From the NCBI GenBank assembly GCA_963576735.1, contig OY755191.1:10135608-10199607 (forward strand): DNA of 64,000 nucleotides. Reading direction: 5' to 3'. Below are positions 1 to 24,379 of the stretch, in pieces (positions within the stretch are counted from its first letter, which is position 1; the number at the start of each line of letters is the position of its first letter). Source of the stretch: Bedellia somnulentella. Lineage: Eukaryota; Arthropoda; Insecta; Lepidoptera; Bedelliidae. A model generated the notes under the pieces. It made no database searches and was not told the origin of the DNA. It saw nothing but the letters and a program-made list of their open reading frames with translations. The translations under genes and the position numbers were made by a program.

Positions 1-95
1 GGGCTAGCCAGAGCCAAGGAATTATTAATTCCTCAGCCACTTTTGGAAGTTGAGTGGGGGAAAAGGCCGAAAAATAAAGGTATTTGGTTCCGAGA
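1..95 (-). mobile_element. SINE-A, cut by the window edge
   Basis: It retains GGGGCTAGCCAGAGC-like and AAGGAATTATTAATTCCTCA segments of SINE-A in reverse orientation. Confidence 0.7.
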
Positions 96-220
96 CTGAA
101 TGAAATCATATCAAATGATGATAATTTGTATAAGTTATAAGTGAATGCACGCTCACGCAGCGCGCCCACGTGAGTAAATTGTTCCAAGAAAAGTACTTCA
201 GAAAACTTATTTTCAAGCAT

Positions 221-383
221 CATACATACACACATACATATAGTTACGGCTATAGGTCCCTAGAAGGGGTAGCCAGAGCTAAGGAATTAAAAATTCAATA
301 AAAAGCCCCAATAGCCTTATTCGCCTATTATGACACCCGTGGGTAGAAAGGGGTAGCGACATTCTAAGCCAGCACTACACGGC
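221..383 (-). mobile_element. SINE-A with internal deletion
   Basis: (CATA)n tail, CCCTAGAAGGGGTAGCCAGA, then a jump to AAAAGCCCCAATAGCC and the 5' end CACTACACGGC. Confidence 0.75.
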
Positions 384-770
384 TCTTCATAAATAAGATA
401 ATACACACAAGTTGTATTAAAATAGTATATTTAGTCATTGATATTCAGTTCATCAGAAAGTACACATTTCTTAAGTCTAGAAGCTATCATTGCACCTCTT
501 GAGAACTTTGATCAGTATAACCATGAATGCTTACTCATAGTATAAAAAGTTTGTTAAATTTCCAAAAATTACAGAATACAGATGGAAAATTAAGATTGAA
601 ATTATCATTGAGACTGCATATCGGTCAGAGCCGAAAATCGGAGCTGTCTGCTTGTAGTGGATAGACAGAGCTCTCTACCATTTTGCCTTATATTTTGCTG
701 TTATTTGCTATTGTTCGCTTTGTTGTTGTCATGTTACCATTTTTTGTATGTGTTAAAGACAAATAAAATA

Positions 771-984
771 CATACATATACTCACGACTACAGATCCCTA
801 GAAGGGGTAGCCAGAGCTAAGGAATAAAAACTTCCTCAGCCACTTTTGGAAATTTTAGTGGTGTAAAGATGCTAAAATAAAGGTTGTTGGTGATGGGTCT
901 CCAACCGCATTGCCCAAAAATCCTTTAAAAGCCCCAATACCGTTAGTCGTGAAGAAATGGGGTAATGCTTATCTACTACACGGC
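771..984 (-). mobile_element. SINE-A
   Basis: Tail, CCCTAGAAGGGGTAGCCAGA, GGTCTCCAACCGCATTGCCC and a shortened 5' end. Confidence 0.8.
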
Positions 985-1783
985 ATACGACAACAATGAT
1001 GACAACTCATGGTTATTTGATTTACATCCATATATTAGAAAACTCTTTAACCCCTTATGCAGGGTATACACATTTTATATTTGAGTAGTTAAGCCTGTTG
1101 ATTTAAGTTTTGGTTTAAAAAGAACTACATGAGGAAATAGAGGGTTCACAGAACCTTTTTCAAACTCAGATAGATTATACAGATATATACAAATTTAGAT
1201 TTTGCTTTAGACAATTAAAACTTACAAAATAAATATTTTGTCATAAACTACTAATAATTTCAGTAAAGTGTAACATTATCACATTCAGAGCTTAGGTATA
1301 AATAAAAAAAAACTTTACTTTTAAAACTAGTCATTGTCAAGGTAATTTAAAAACATTTTCTATGTGTTTAATGGTCTTCAAGACAATGTTTGTACTTTGT
1401 TATAATATTACTTATTTTTATATTTTATTGTCTTAAATTATTTAGTGCCCTATAATGTATAGAAATGATATGACACACCCTATAAATGAGAGCCAACTAT
1501 TCAAAAGCTCATAAAATATTATTTTTATCATGTGTTTTTATGATAACCAGTGATGATAATAGTAAATGTTGTCTTAGGCATTGAAATGGATAACATACAG
1601 AGTTTTACAAAGCAAGAATATGTTTAGATCTCATAAACAACAAATTTGCCTAACACTGGCTAATTCAAGGTACTTCACACTATCCTAAGGCAACAAAAGC
1701 ATCCGTTGAAAAGGGGAGTATCAGGAATCATTTTTTTAATTTCTTACTGCAATATCAAGCTCTTATTATATCTAAGAATAAAC
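985..1783. other. No recognisable gene; AT-rich
   Basis: I see no coding frame or repeat family. It lies downstream of CycH and may hold part of its 3' UTR. Confidence 0.3.
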
Positions 1784-1786
1784 TAA

Positions 1787-1924
1787 CGCCCGATTTCTGA
1801 ATTGAGTATTCAAGCTGAGAACAATTTAAGTATCGTTTCGTCTCATTCAGTTGTTAAGATTTCAATGCGACAGAACGATACTTAAGTTGTTCTCAGCTGG
1901 AATACTCAATTCAGAAATCGGGCG
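1787..1924. mobile_element. Hairpin MITE, 138 bp, TAA target duplication
   Basis: The two arms CGCCCGATTTCTGAATTGAG and their complement cover almost the whole element. TAA flanks it (1784-1786 and 1925-1927). It lies 41 bases beyond the CycH stop codon, so it is probably within the CycH 3' UTR and would fold in the transcript. Confidence 0.85.
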
Positions 1925-1965
1925 TAAGTCAGGTATTGCTTATTTCTCAAATAGAACAAAATGTT

Positions 1966-2937
1966 TTATGAGGCAGATGGTGACAGCACTTGTGTAACTC
2001 CACTAGTGTCCAAGGACATCCTACTTGATCCTTGTATATCATCTTCATCCAATACTTCACGCATCCGCCTTTTGTAGATCTCACTGTCTGGATTGTTTTC
2101 TTGATTACGACATCTATCTAACTTTTTCTCTATACTCCTTACCCTTTCCCGAGCTGGACCTTCCACCATTTTCACTAAAGATCTTATTTTCCTTACAGCT
2201 TCTATTAATATTGCTAATTTGTCAGGTCCAGCTTCTTGAAATAGCATATCTGTGACATAGCTATCTAAGTTCTCTTGCTCTTTAGAGGCTGCATGTAGAA
2301 CAGCCGCCAAGGCTATCTGAGAGGGAGCATATAGTAAACATGCATCAGTCAAATAAACTTTCTCTAAAAACTCATCTATACCACTTCTTAATCTCTCTGG
2401 ATTAGCCAATGAACACCTTGTTTTTATATCTATGAGGAAACCTTCTACGGGCCTAAACGGGTTATGGATAGTCAAATGATAATTCAATTGCTGCATGAGC
2501 AACAACTCGTTGTTCAATATTATGTCCGAAGCTTTTTCTCTGTCACCTTTAACGTTAGCCACAAATTGGCCTATGGACACATTAAACTCTTCCACTTTGC
2601 ATGATAAATAAACACAAGTAGCTAGGATTTCTTTCGGGTGGTAGTCCATCGGAGAGTTGAACAAATAAAACCTCTTAAAATAATGGAATGCAGTACCAAC
2701 GACACCCTTGGGCATCGGCGGACTAAACCTTTTACAGAAATCCCTTAAATGTAGCTCATATTGTTTTAAAAGTAGCCGTTCTTCTTCAAGAGAAAGAAAG
2801 AAGGTATATCTCTGATACTCGTCAATATGTGAACCATGTCTATTGATATATTCCAAATTGTGCTTCTCACGTAGCCTATCCAGTTCTATTTCATCACTAA
2901 ATGTCCAGAATTTCCTTTGGCTACTTGTAGAAAACAT
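1966..2937 (-). CDS. CycH: Cyclin H, regulatory subunit of CDK-activating kinase / TFIIH
   Basis: This is an uninterrupted 323-codon reading frame. Known role of the family: cyclin H binds CDK7 and MAT1 to form the CDK-activating kinase, which phosphorylates cell-cycle CDKs and, within TFIIH, the RNA polymerase II C-terminal domain in the nucleus. The N-terminus (SSQRKFWTF, residues 5-13) is the typical cyclin H N-terminal helix. The first cyclin box covers about residues 55-155 with VVGTAFHYFKRFYL (79-92) and CKVEEFNVS (113-121). The second fold covers about 159-255 with NPFRPVEGFLID and LLYAPSQIALAAVL. An acidic C-terminal tail follows. Length matches the family (about 320 residues). The ATG at 2937 has A at -3 and precedes the conserved N-terminus, so the start is secure. 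No intron is present, unlike the multi-exon vertebrate gene. It is divergent to the Ras gene 1.46 kb away. Confidence 0.96.
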   Translation of the reverse strand: MFSTSSQRKFWTFSDEIELDRLREKHNLEYINRHGSHIDEYQRYTFFLSLEEERLLLKQYELHLRDFCKRFSPPMPKGVVGTAFHYFKRFYLFNSPMDYHPKEILATCVYLSCKVEEFNVSIGQFVANVKGDREKASDIILNNELLLMQQLNYHLTIHNPFRPVEGFLIDIKTRCSLANPERLRSGIDEFLEKVYLTDACLLYAPSQIALAAVLHAASKEQENLDSYVTDMLFQEAGPDKLAILIEAVRKIRSLVKMVEGPARERVRSIEKKLDRCRNQENNPDSEIYKRRMREVLDEDDIQGSSRMSLDTSGVTQVLSPSAS

Positions 2938-3354
2938 TTTAAATTACAATTTAACGAAACCAACCGTTCGGTTTGGTTAAGTCAGAAGAGGCCACTGAAC
3001 TGAACTGACTGACTGACTGAACTCAATCCTCAATCAATCAAATCTAACCAAGGGGTGATTGACGTAAATGTGTACTTACTTCACTAGTTCGATCGATGTG
3101 AAACGAAACGTTATTACGGGCGGCCGAGTTTATATTGTCTAAATAAAATAAGAAGAAGAAAAAATATAAAGAGCTAACTAAGCTATTTTATATTTATATA
3201 AAATATTGTCGTCTTATTGAAACAACTGGGAACCCAAAGGCAGGCTCTTACCTTGGACTAAGACTTAGCATTGCCATACAACGCGGCAATGGTTCCAGCG
3301 TCCTAGGTACCCTTCCCCAAGAAGAGGAGCTGGAAGATGTTTTTAGATTTTAAC

Positions 3355-3630
3355 ACATACATACATACATATTCTCACGCCGTTAGTTCCCATTGGGGTA
3401 GGCAGAGACTATCGATCGCCACTTTGTACGATCCTGGCAAACCTCTCTAGCTTCTTCTTTTGGAAGTTGCATGGGGAAAAGATGGTAAAATAAAGGTTGT
3501 TGGTGATGGGTCTCCAACCGCATCGCCCAAAAATCCCTTAAAAAGCCCCAATACCGTTAGCCGCCTCTTACGTACACCCAACCCACCGGAAGAAAAGGAG
3601 TAGTGCTATTCTAAGCCGACACTACACAGC
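3355..3630 (-). mobile_element. Chimeric LINE-B / SINE-A retroelement
   Basis: On the plus strand it starts with the tail and LINE-B 3' end (TTCTCACGCCGTTAGTTCCC through ACGATCCTGGCAAACCTCTC). At about 3449-3455 it changes to the SINE-A body (TTTTGGAAGTTGCATGGGG on) and runs to the normal SINE-A 5' end (CACTACACAGC). The SINE's own 3' end is missing. Confidence 0.75.
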
Positions 3631-3990
3631 AGATTTTAAGTTTTTAGGTATCTATTTTAATTATGTAAATAAGTGTTATACTTTTTTTAATTTATATATA
3701 TATTTTTTTTGTAGCTGATGTATATAACTAAGTAGATTTTAATTTAATTGATAATAAGATGGAACAGCGTGATTAAAAATAATAAAACATTTAAAAAGTA
3801 GAAGATCGTTTGCGTTGTACTTGGAAGCTTTTTGAATAGTGTTTATCACTTTTGAAAGTTCCTTTGGATGTAATTTAGTAGACTTGTATCTGTTTTACGA
3901 TATGCATATGAGACAATTTGGATCGAGTATTTTGGATATTTACTCGAGTCATTGCAGTAAAGATAGCTTCGAAATAAAATATCGTATATA

Positions 3991-4211
3991 CATACATACA
4001 TATACTCACCGCCGTAAATCTCAAAAAGGGGTAGCCAGAGTTTCAGAGCTAGAAACTCCTTAGCCACATTAGGAAATTAATAGGGGAGAAGATTGGAAAA
4101 TTGCCATGGCATTGCCCAAAAAACACTTAAAAAGCCCCACACCCTTAGTCGCCTCTTACGATACCCTCGGGTAGAAAGGGGTAGTCACATTCTAAGCCGG
4201 CACTACACGGC
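3991..4211 (-). mobile_element. SINE-A, GGCACTACACGG subtype
   Basis: Tail, AAAAGGGGTAGCCAGAGTTT and the 5' end CTAAGCCGGCACTACACGGC. It carries the GTGGG/CGGGTAGAAAGGGG subtype changes. Confidence 0.8.
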
Positions 4212-4398
4212 ATTTACTTGGACAGTATGAACTCAGCGTAACGGAACGTATTGATATTATTGATAGTCATATCGTCTGTCTGTGGTTGATATTGATGTAT
4301 ATGCTTTGCTTTATGTGTCATCTTTCATTTGGTGTAAGATAAACTTTATATTTTATACAATTTCGTGATAAATCCTGTAATAATCAACCTTTACTAAA

Positions 4399-17603
<13,205 letters not shown>

Positions 17604-17827
17604 TATATTCATCACGAGTACAGGAGTTTTAGAATATCGTCAATATCACACAAACAACGATGGACAACGTACGATGATACAAATCAATTGGATTGTATAC
17701 AATTAAATTATATTACAATCCAATTATTTTATACAATTTTAAGAAAAAAATTATACAATTTAAATATAATACGATTGGTACAATCTTACACCATTAAAAT
17801 ATTGATCAATAATTCGAATGCAATACA

Positions 17828-18122
17828 TACAGGGTGTGTGTAAAAAATGGGGTATGAAGCCTATGGGGGCTTGTTAGAGAGATCATTTTAACAACATTTA
17901 CTATGGAGCAACTGGATTTGAGCATCTTTTTTTTCTGGTCATAGTACATTTTGTACCGAAAGTTCAGCTGATTTTTATGTAGAAGAGAAAAATAAAGTTG
18001 CTCAAACTTGATGTGTGCACTTTTATTTTTCTTTACTCTCAATTTTCCTATAAAGGTTGTTGAGAAAAATCTCCCTAAAATTCCCTTTTCGGCTTATTAC
18101 CACCCTGTTATTACACCCTGTA
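17828..18122. mobile_element. MITE with ACAGGGTGT ends
   Basis: About 295 bp bounded by TACAGGGTGT and its complement ACACCCTGTA. Internal repeats of the same motif (CACCCTGTTATTACACCCTG) lie at the right end. The parent superfamily is not clear. It lies 225 bases past the Ras stop codon and may be in the 3' UTR. Confidence 0.6.
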
Positions 18123-18216
18123 TATGTGAAATGTACTCTAATGGTATTCCAATTTTTTTTATTACAGTATCATATTTGTAATGTTTGTATTGAATGAGTA
18201 TTATATTTATGGCTTA

Positions 18217-18354
18217 CGCCCGATTTCCGAATTGAGTATTCAAGCTGAGAACGACTTAAGTATCGTTTTGTCTCAGTCAATTGTTAAGATTTCAATGCGA
18301 CAGAACGATACTTAAGTTGTTCTCAGCTGGAATACTCCATTCAGAAATCGGGCG
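18217..18354. mobile_element. Hairpin MITE, second copy, TTA target duplication
   Basis: Same length and arms as 1787-1924 with few differences; TTA flanks it (18214-18216 and 18355-18357). The three-base TWA duplications suggest a PIF/Harbinger source. Confidence 0.85.
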
Positions 18355-18859
18355 TTAATGTGTTCAGTATAGATTATATAGATATTGCTTAGTTGAACAA
18401 GATTATTGTATTATATTTAATTTAATCGACTAATACAAACTTGTTCATTAAACGTTAGTAAAATTTTTAAATATTTTTTTACGATGATCTTTAAACTAAG
18501 TCATGAAATCATGTTTTTTTCAGATTATTTAATTTGGTTTCTTTAACTCTAACTACCTCTAGAAAGGTTGTTAGTTTATTTCAGTTAAAATATCTTTAAA
18601 AATAATAGGATGCGCAAAAAGGCACAATACAAACTGCTATTCTGTCTTTAAGCTAATTTATTTATTTATAATTGTTTTTTTTATCGCTTATTAATTAAGC
18701 TAAGTGTACATGTACATTATGACACCAAAGAGTTGTGTCTATTCATAAACGAATGTAAAAAGTACATATGCTACTAGTTTAATAGGTATATTTATCTAAT
18801 AATTGTTTTTATAACCGCTTAGGGTTTTTTTTCTAACACAATTAAAAACGTTTTATTTA

Positions 18860-19818
18860 TCTATACTTATAATAAATCTGTAGAGAGGTCAATTCTGTAC
18901 ATGAAATATATTTTCAAAATAACCATTAGGTGGTGATTAGGGATCGATACTGATGCCAAAAATGCAATCAGTAAAATTTTTGTCTGTCTGTCTGTCTGTC
19001 TGTCTGTCGGTTTGTATGTTCCTTATGGAAACAAAAACTACTCGACGGATTTTAACGAAACTTGGTACAATTATTCTTCATACACCTGCGCAGGTTTTTG
19101 TATACTTTTCAGCAGAGTAGTAAAGGGGAATTTTGGGAAACTTTGGGAAAACGGGAGAAGTTACTCGATTTTTTAAGCTTCCGTCGCGTGTGCAGCCTCA
19201 ATGGTTAAACTTACATAGAAATCATGTGTGACGGAAATATTCTTCATAAAATTATCTAAAAAAAAATCCCGAGCAGTTTATGTCTATCTTTTACGGTTGA
19301 CTCACAATAACACGTGTAATTCCTGATAGCTTAGCAGTTCGGATCATTCTGATTATATTTGTTTACTCTTACGTTTGTAAACGTCTCACTCATCTCAAAT
19401 TTAAAAAAGGTAACATTATTACCTATTCAATAAAAAAAGAATCATAGAAATCGGTAGACAAACACCCAAATTATACATAAAATAAGCCATCGCACCCGTG
19501 ATCAAAACCAAATCTTTACTAATTTACATATAACATACTAGATGGCGCGAGTAGTTGCATCCTAAATCACGTAATGATTTATTTTTTAGATTGTTATAAA
19601 TACTTCATAGCGTTTTATTTAAAAATTTGCTATTAAACGGAAATACTGAACCGTTCATCAAAGCGCATTTAAAATCACCAAACTAAGTTTAGGGAGTGCT
19701 ATAAATTTAATAAATTGAAAACATTGCGCTGAATTTCACAATGCTTGAGCAGTGACGGAAGAAACCTCAGATATTTAAAAAACAACGCTACCCGTGCGAA
19801 GCTGGGACGATCCACTAG
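18860..19818 (+). mobile_element. Non-autonomous Helitron, 959 bp
   Basis: It begins A|TCTATACTTATAATAAATC and ends CTACCCGTGCGAAGCTGGGA...CCACTAG|T. The 5' TC, 3' CTAG and insertion between A and T are Helitron hallmarks; the ACCCGTGCGAAGC region can pair with the following GGG to form the short terminal hairpin. No Rep/helicase is encoded. A TCTG microsatellite lies near 18982. Confidence 0.85.
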
Positions 19819-20620
19819 TAATAAATATTACTAGTATGATAGGTGAAACTTTATTTTATATGCTTAAAAATATACGATGATAACATATTATGGCAAAATA
19901 TATTATCTTCTACTATCAAAATAATCTTGTGCCATAAATTCCCAAAAATAATAATAATTGATAACGATTAAATATGTATCCTTTTTTTGAAGCCTAATGA
20001 TCTCTTATGAATTGACACATATTTTATTTTGCTACTTTTATAATATTTGTTGAAATTTAAAATTTATCTGTAACACCTTTTAAAAAGAACCCTAATATTT
20101 TCTAGTATGGAGTAGATTTATAAAGAATTTTCTTTGTAATGTTTAACTAATGATCAGTAATATTCATTGGGCGAATTTATTCATGATTGAAATATCAAAA
20201 CAACTTTTGACTTTCGGATATTTATTGATTGAAAATTGACAAATGAATTGTATTGATCTAACATATATATAAATAACTTTCCGCAATTTCCTGATTTAGA
20301 TTTGGACATTTCTCTTTACGAAAAATGATCTTTAAGTCTAAAGTATTAACTAAGTTTAACTTAGGCTATATTTGACATTTATTTTATAATTTTCTTTTCA
20401 AAAGGTGCTAGGGCATGGGATCTTGTACATAAATTGAACAAGCTAATTATTTTATTTAATCTTTATAACAACTATTGGTATAATTAAAATGATTACCACA
20501 CATGAATATTTGAAATAAAAAGATTTGCCAGAAGCGTTGCACAATAAAGTTAGTTTTTATTTGAAAGTTAGCTGTAAATAATATACGTATTATTTACTAT
20601 TTCCCGAAATAATGTGTTAT
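19819..20620. other. Intergenic, no gene seen
   Basis: AT-rich sequence downstream of the Ras gene with no protein-like frame. An AATAAA at about 20545 could serve a long Ras 3' UTR but is unproven. Confidence 0.3.
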
Positions 20621-20627
20621 TTATAAA

Positions 20628-20702
20628 ACATACATACATACATATCTAATAACTTAGCTCAGCCTACCCCTTCTAGGGATTTATAGCCGTGAGTATATGT
20701 AA
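20628..20702 (+). mobile_element. SINE-A 3' end only
   Basis: It holds CTACCCCTTCTAGGGATTTA and TAGCCGTGAGTATATGTA, a 5'-truncated sense copy next to an inverted CATACATA run. Confidence 0.65.
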
Positions 20703-21397
20703 TGTTATATTATGTTTATAAAAGTTTTTTAAATACTTTTTAAGTTGAGTAACATTCAAAGTATGCTCTACTTAGTCTTAAAAGAAAGTAACTTTACAAG
20801 CAATGAAAAGCAGATAGTAAGTGCAGTTTGTAAAGCGTACTTTTGGCATAGGCATCCAGCCAATGGGATGTGACTTTTTAATTTTTTTACTTACTAAAAA
20901 GCGTATAAAATATATTTGTTTTAATAAAATTCTACCATGTTCTTCTATGTTTTAAAGATAATAAAAATAACTTGTTGAAACCAAATACTAATGCATATTA
21001 TATTTTGTAACATAGTTTTTAATAATCATAACTAACTAGGATTAAGGAAGTAACTGCGTTTTGGATAAATTATTCCCAAAATAACTTTTGTACGTTGGTT
21101 TATGCACTATGCTATTTAATCGAATACGAAAATGCATAGGTGATCGATGTTCTCGCTAAATAATATAACTGAAGTAAATGGGCTACACTAATATAGAACG
21201 GCTTTTTTAATATCGTTTTAATTAAAGAAAGAAAGATGTCGCTGTATCAAAAGGCACAAAAAATGGAGGTATAAATAAATGTTTAGAAATAAATAATTAT
21301 AAAGAATTTATGTACTATAATCTTGTGCTGGATACAAGACTAAAAATGTATACTGAGCTTGATTGAAAAATACATTTGAAAATATAATAGTTTGACG

Positions 21398-21535
21398 AAT
21401 AATTTTAGTTTTTAAGCAAATCAGTTTAATTTATTGGACATCTACCGAACATGTTTTTAATCCAGCAAATCTTTCCATTCATGGGTTGTCTGGAAGAGAT
21501 CGCTCTTAGTGATAAGACCGCCAGTTGTAATAAAC
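21398..21535 (-). repeat. LINE 3' tail repeat (second copy)
   Basis: Near-identical to 5825-5960 over its whole length, including the GATCTCTTCCAGACAACCC core. It is an isolated 5'-truncated copy in the intergenic region. Confidence 0.55.
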
Positions 21536-21750
21536 CTTAACATCATGTCGCTCATTTATTCCAGTTTTGTTTTATGTAAATAAAACATAATCAAGTGTAA
21601 GGCGCTAAAGTTATATATTTTTATAACGTATTCATTTATATGCATCTTTTATAACCGTAAATTTTGTATCAATATACTAATATTATTGTAGATTATTATA
21701 ACACTGAGTAATGTAAACATCGACTATAACAAATGTGATTCATATTTAAT

Positions 21751-21989
21751 ACATACATACATATACTCACGGCTATATTTCCCTAGAAGGGGTAACCAGA
21801 GCTAAGGAATTATAAATTCCTCAGCCACTTTTGGAAGTTAAGTGGGGAAAAGATGGTAAAAATAAAGGTTTTTGGTGATGGGTCTCCAACCGCATCGTCC
21901 AAAAATCCCATAAAAAGCCCCAATACCCTTAGTCGCCTCTTACGACACCCGTGGGTAGAAAGGGGTAGCGACATTCTAAGCCACACGGC
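21751..21989 (-). mobile_element. SINE-A
   Basis: Reverse copy of the CGTGGGTAGAAAGGGG subtype, lacking a few bases near its 5' end. Confidence 0.85.
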
Positions 21990-22860
21990 AAATTTAATGA
22001 ATTTTATTTTATGATTTTTAGTTTTGGTGCACTATAATACATGGTTCAGACATCCGATTGAAATATATTGGTCCTGAATATATTAGCAAAAATCAATGGC
22101 CCTGTGATTTTTTTTTAATAATGTACATTTTTGTTTTTTTGTTTCTTTATTTCTTAAAAATTCATAGAAAAATGAGTTAAATAACGAATTTAATTATAAT
22201 CAAATTGTATGGAGTATTTTTTTATTTCGTTGGACTTTTATTGAACAGTAACAACGAAGTCATGAAAAGGTGCACCAAAATTAAAAATTAAACATCCACC
22301 ATATTGTTTTTTACTGATTTTTATATGCGTTTTATAAGTGTTTGCTTCTACAAGGGTAGTTAAGTGAATTGAGCTATTACATATATTTAAATTACAATGG
22401 TGTACCCTTGCAACCATCAACACCCTATTTGGTATAACCAAATGATGGGCAAATTAATGCACATATGCAATATAAAAATATTTTATTCCCATGAAAATCC
22501 GGGGCACTATAGTAGTGATGGTCCTTATACAAGGACTGAATGAGCAAAAAGAAGCAAGGGATTAATAATTATAAAAACTCATTTTTTTTCTTGGTAAACT
22601 ATTCACTGAAACAGACTCTGGCATAAATAAGTTTTTTGTTGTATTATAATATAACCACTAAAATGATTTAGCGGGAATATTCAAGTGCTAATCGGAATAA
22701 ATACAAGTATTTATTATGTATTCAATCATTTTTGTTGTAATGTGTGTAATAAAGAAAGCTTTAACTGTGCGCTTTAATGCGTGTTGTAAACGTTAACATA
22801 CAATGTTAAATTGTTGTAAGTAACATGTATCGCAAAATATATTGTATTAAAACTGTATTT
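21990..22860. other. Intergenic, no gene seen
   Basis: AT-rich sequence between SINE copies; no motif stood out. Confidence 0.35.
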
Positions 22861-22875
22861 TTTTTTCTTATAACA

Positions 22876-23249
22876 ACATGATAGTCCAGTGGGTAGAACA
22901 CCCGCCCGAAAACAGAAGGGCGTGAGTTCCAATCCTGGGTCGGGCTTACACCAATTTGTCTTTTCTAAAGTCATATGTGTGGTTAATTTATTATGATTGT
23001 TAACGGTGAGGGAAAACATCGTGAGGAAACCCACATGGCTGAGTTGTACTTAGTCATGTAACAGTGTATTCGTACAAAACGGCGATAGGCCTGCCCCCTA
23101 TCACGTGAGTACACTGTCCAAGCAAAACGTGGGTACCTTCTCTGGAAACTAGATGGCGCTGCCATGTGAGTTCAGGAGTATTGGTACCTCTGCAACCCCT
23201 TCGGGGATAAACGGCGTGAACGTTTATGTTTATGTTATGTATGTTTATG
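22876..23249 (+). mobile_element. SINE-C, tRNA-derived, full length
   Basis: A tRNA-like head (GATAGTCCAGTGGGTAGA as A box region, GAGTTCCAATCCTGG as B box region) is followed by a conserved body (GAGGGAAAACATCGTGAGGA) and a CCCCTTCGGGG hairpin, then ACGGCGTGAACG and a (TTATG)n tail. Flanks TTTTTTCTT(A/T)TAACA form a 15-base target duplication with one mismatch. Confidence 0.85.
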
Positions 23250-23302
23250 TTTTTTCTTTTAACAGGGTTGTTAAAACGAGTACATACAGTATTATTCCAT
23301 TA

Positions 23303-23452
23303 ACTATTTCTACCCGTGGGTGTTCGTAAGAGGCGGCTAAGAGTATCGAGCTTTTTGTGTGATTTTGGGTGATGCAGTTGGAGACCCATCACTACAACCA
23401 TTGTTTTAACTATCCGTAGCTTTTGCTACCCTTTCTAGGGATTCATAACCTC
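23303..23452 (+). mobile_element. SINE-A, partial
   Basis: Sense fragment with CTACCCGTGGGTGTTCGTAA, GATGCAGTTGGAGACCCATC and CTACCCTTTCTAGGGATTCA. Confidence 0.7.
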
Positions 23453-23455
23453 CTC

Positions 23456-24300
23456 TTGCCAACTCCCAGATCCTACCGAACCGGCGAAGACAGTACCGAA
23501 ATATCAAGATCTCAGAAGGTGTCGCGCGTGGTTATGCGAAATTAACTCGGTCGTAGTTTGAAGGGGAAAACGACGTGATAGCTCAATGGGCAGAACACCG
23601 GTTAACGTGCAAGCGACTAGTGTTCAAATCCCGGGTCGGGCCTACACCAATTTGTCTTTTCAAAAGACATATGTGTGGTTAATTTATCATGGTTGTTAAC
23701 GGTGAGGGAAAACATCGTGAGGAAATTCCACATGACTGAGTTGTACTTAGTCATGTGACAGTGTATTCGTACAAAACGGCGATAGGCCTGCCCCCTATCA
23801 CGTGAGTACACTGTCCATGCAAAACGTGGGTACTCTGAACACCAGGTGACAGTCACGTGATGCTCAGAAGTATTAGTACCTTTGCCAACCCCTTCGGTGA
23901 TATTCGGCGTGAACGTTTATGTTATGTTTGAAGGGGTTCTCGCGCTTTAAAAGATTTCAAATTTCAAACGTAAGTGTGAACTATAGCACGTACTTAATCA
24001 GCCGATGTAACATGAAGATTGACTTGAACTGGTTCTAATTCTAATCTACTTAAGATCTACTGCGGGGCTAGTATAGCAAGTATAAAACCAGACGAGGTCG
24101 TCTGTAATCTCTGACTGCTGCCACTTTTGCTAGTGCAGTCCTGTATGACGGGAGAAAACGACCCAGCTTTCATGGCCGAGAAGACGTTTATTCATTGAAT
24201 ACATACTAAAGACCTTGCTTTTATTATTTTGATATGTTGATCAGGAAAATAATGAGCTGTTTTAAAGCAGGTTATTTTGATTGAAAGCAACTTAACACCT
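23456..24300. other. Unassigned moderately GC-rich segment, possible solo LTR
   Basis: With the SINE-C (23567-23926) removed the flanks join smoothly. The right part has TATAAAACCAGACGAGG near 24081-24097, a TATA-box-like motif followed at a typical distance by GTCTGTAATCTCTGACTGCT. No LTR ends (TG...CA), primer site or coding frame could be shown. Confidence 0.25.
23567..23926 (+). mobile_element. SINE-C, full length, 10-base target duplication
   Basis: The head GATAGCTCAATGGGCAGA and GTTCAAATCCCGGG matches A and B boxes. Perfect target duplications TTTGAAGGGG flank it (23557-23566 and 23927-23936). Body and tail match 22876-23249. Confidence 0.9.
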
Positions 24301-24379
24301 TCAGCTCCCACGGCCTGACTGCGGAACATCCATTTTCTGGTGCTAGACATCCCAAGTTACACGAAAAGCCTTCTAACTA

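Larger units (their letters stand above)
2938..4398. promoter_or_regulatory. Shared intergenic interval between divergent CycH and Ras64B
   Basis: This 1.46 kb holds both presumed promoters. A short GACT microsatellite lies near 3006-3020, just upstream of CycH. A LINE-B/SINE-A chimera (3355-3630) and a SINE-A copy (3991-4211) occupy much of the rest, the second ending less than 200 bases from the Ras start codon. I see no clear TATA box or other core element that I would defend. Confidence 0.35.

Noticed and set aside
22238..22441. Small open frames on either strand in 3.8-4.1, 22.2, 41.2, 45.1 and 52.2 kb
   Set aside because: They are short, AT-rich and low in complexity, lack family motifs, and several overlap repeats.
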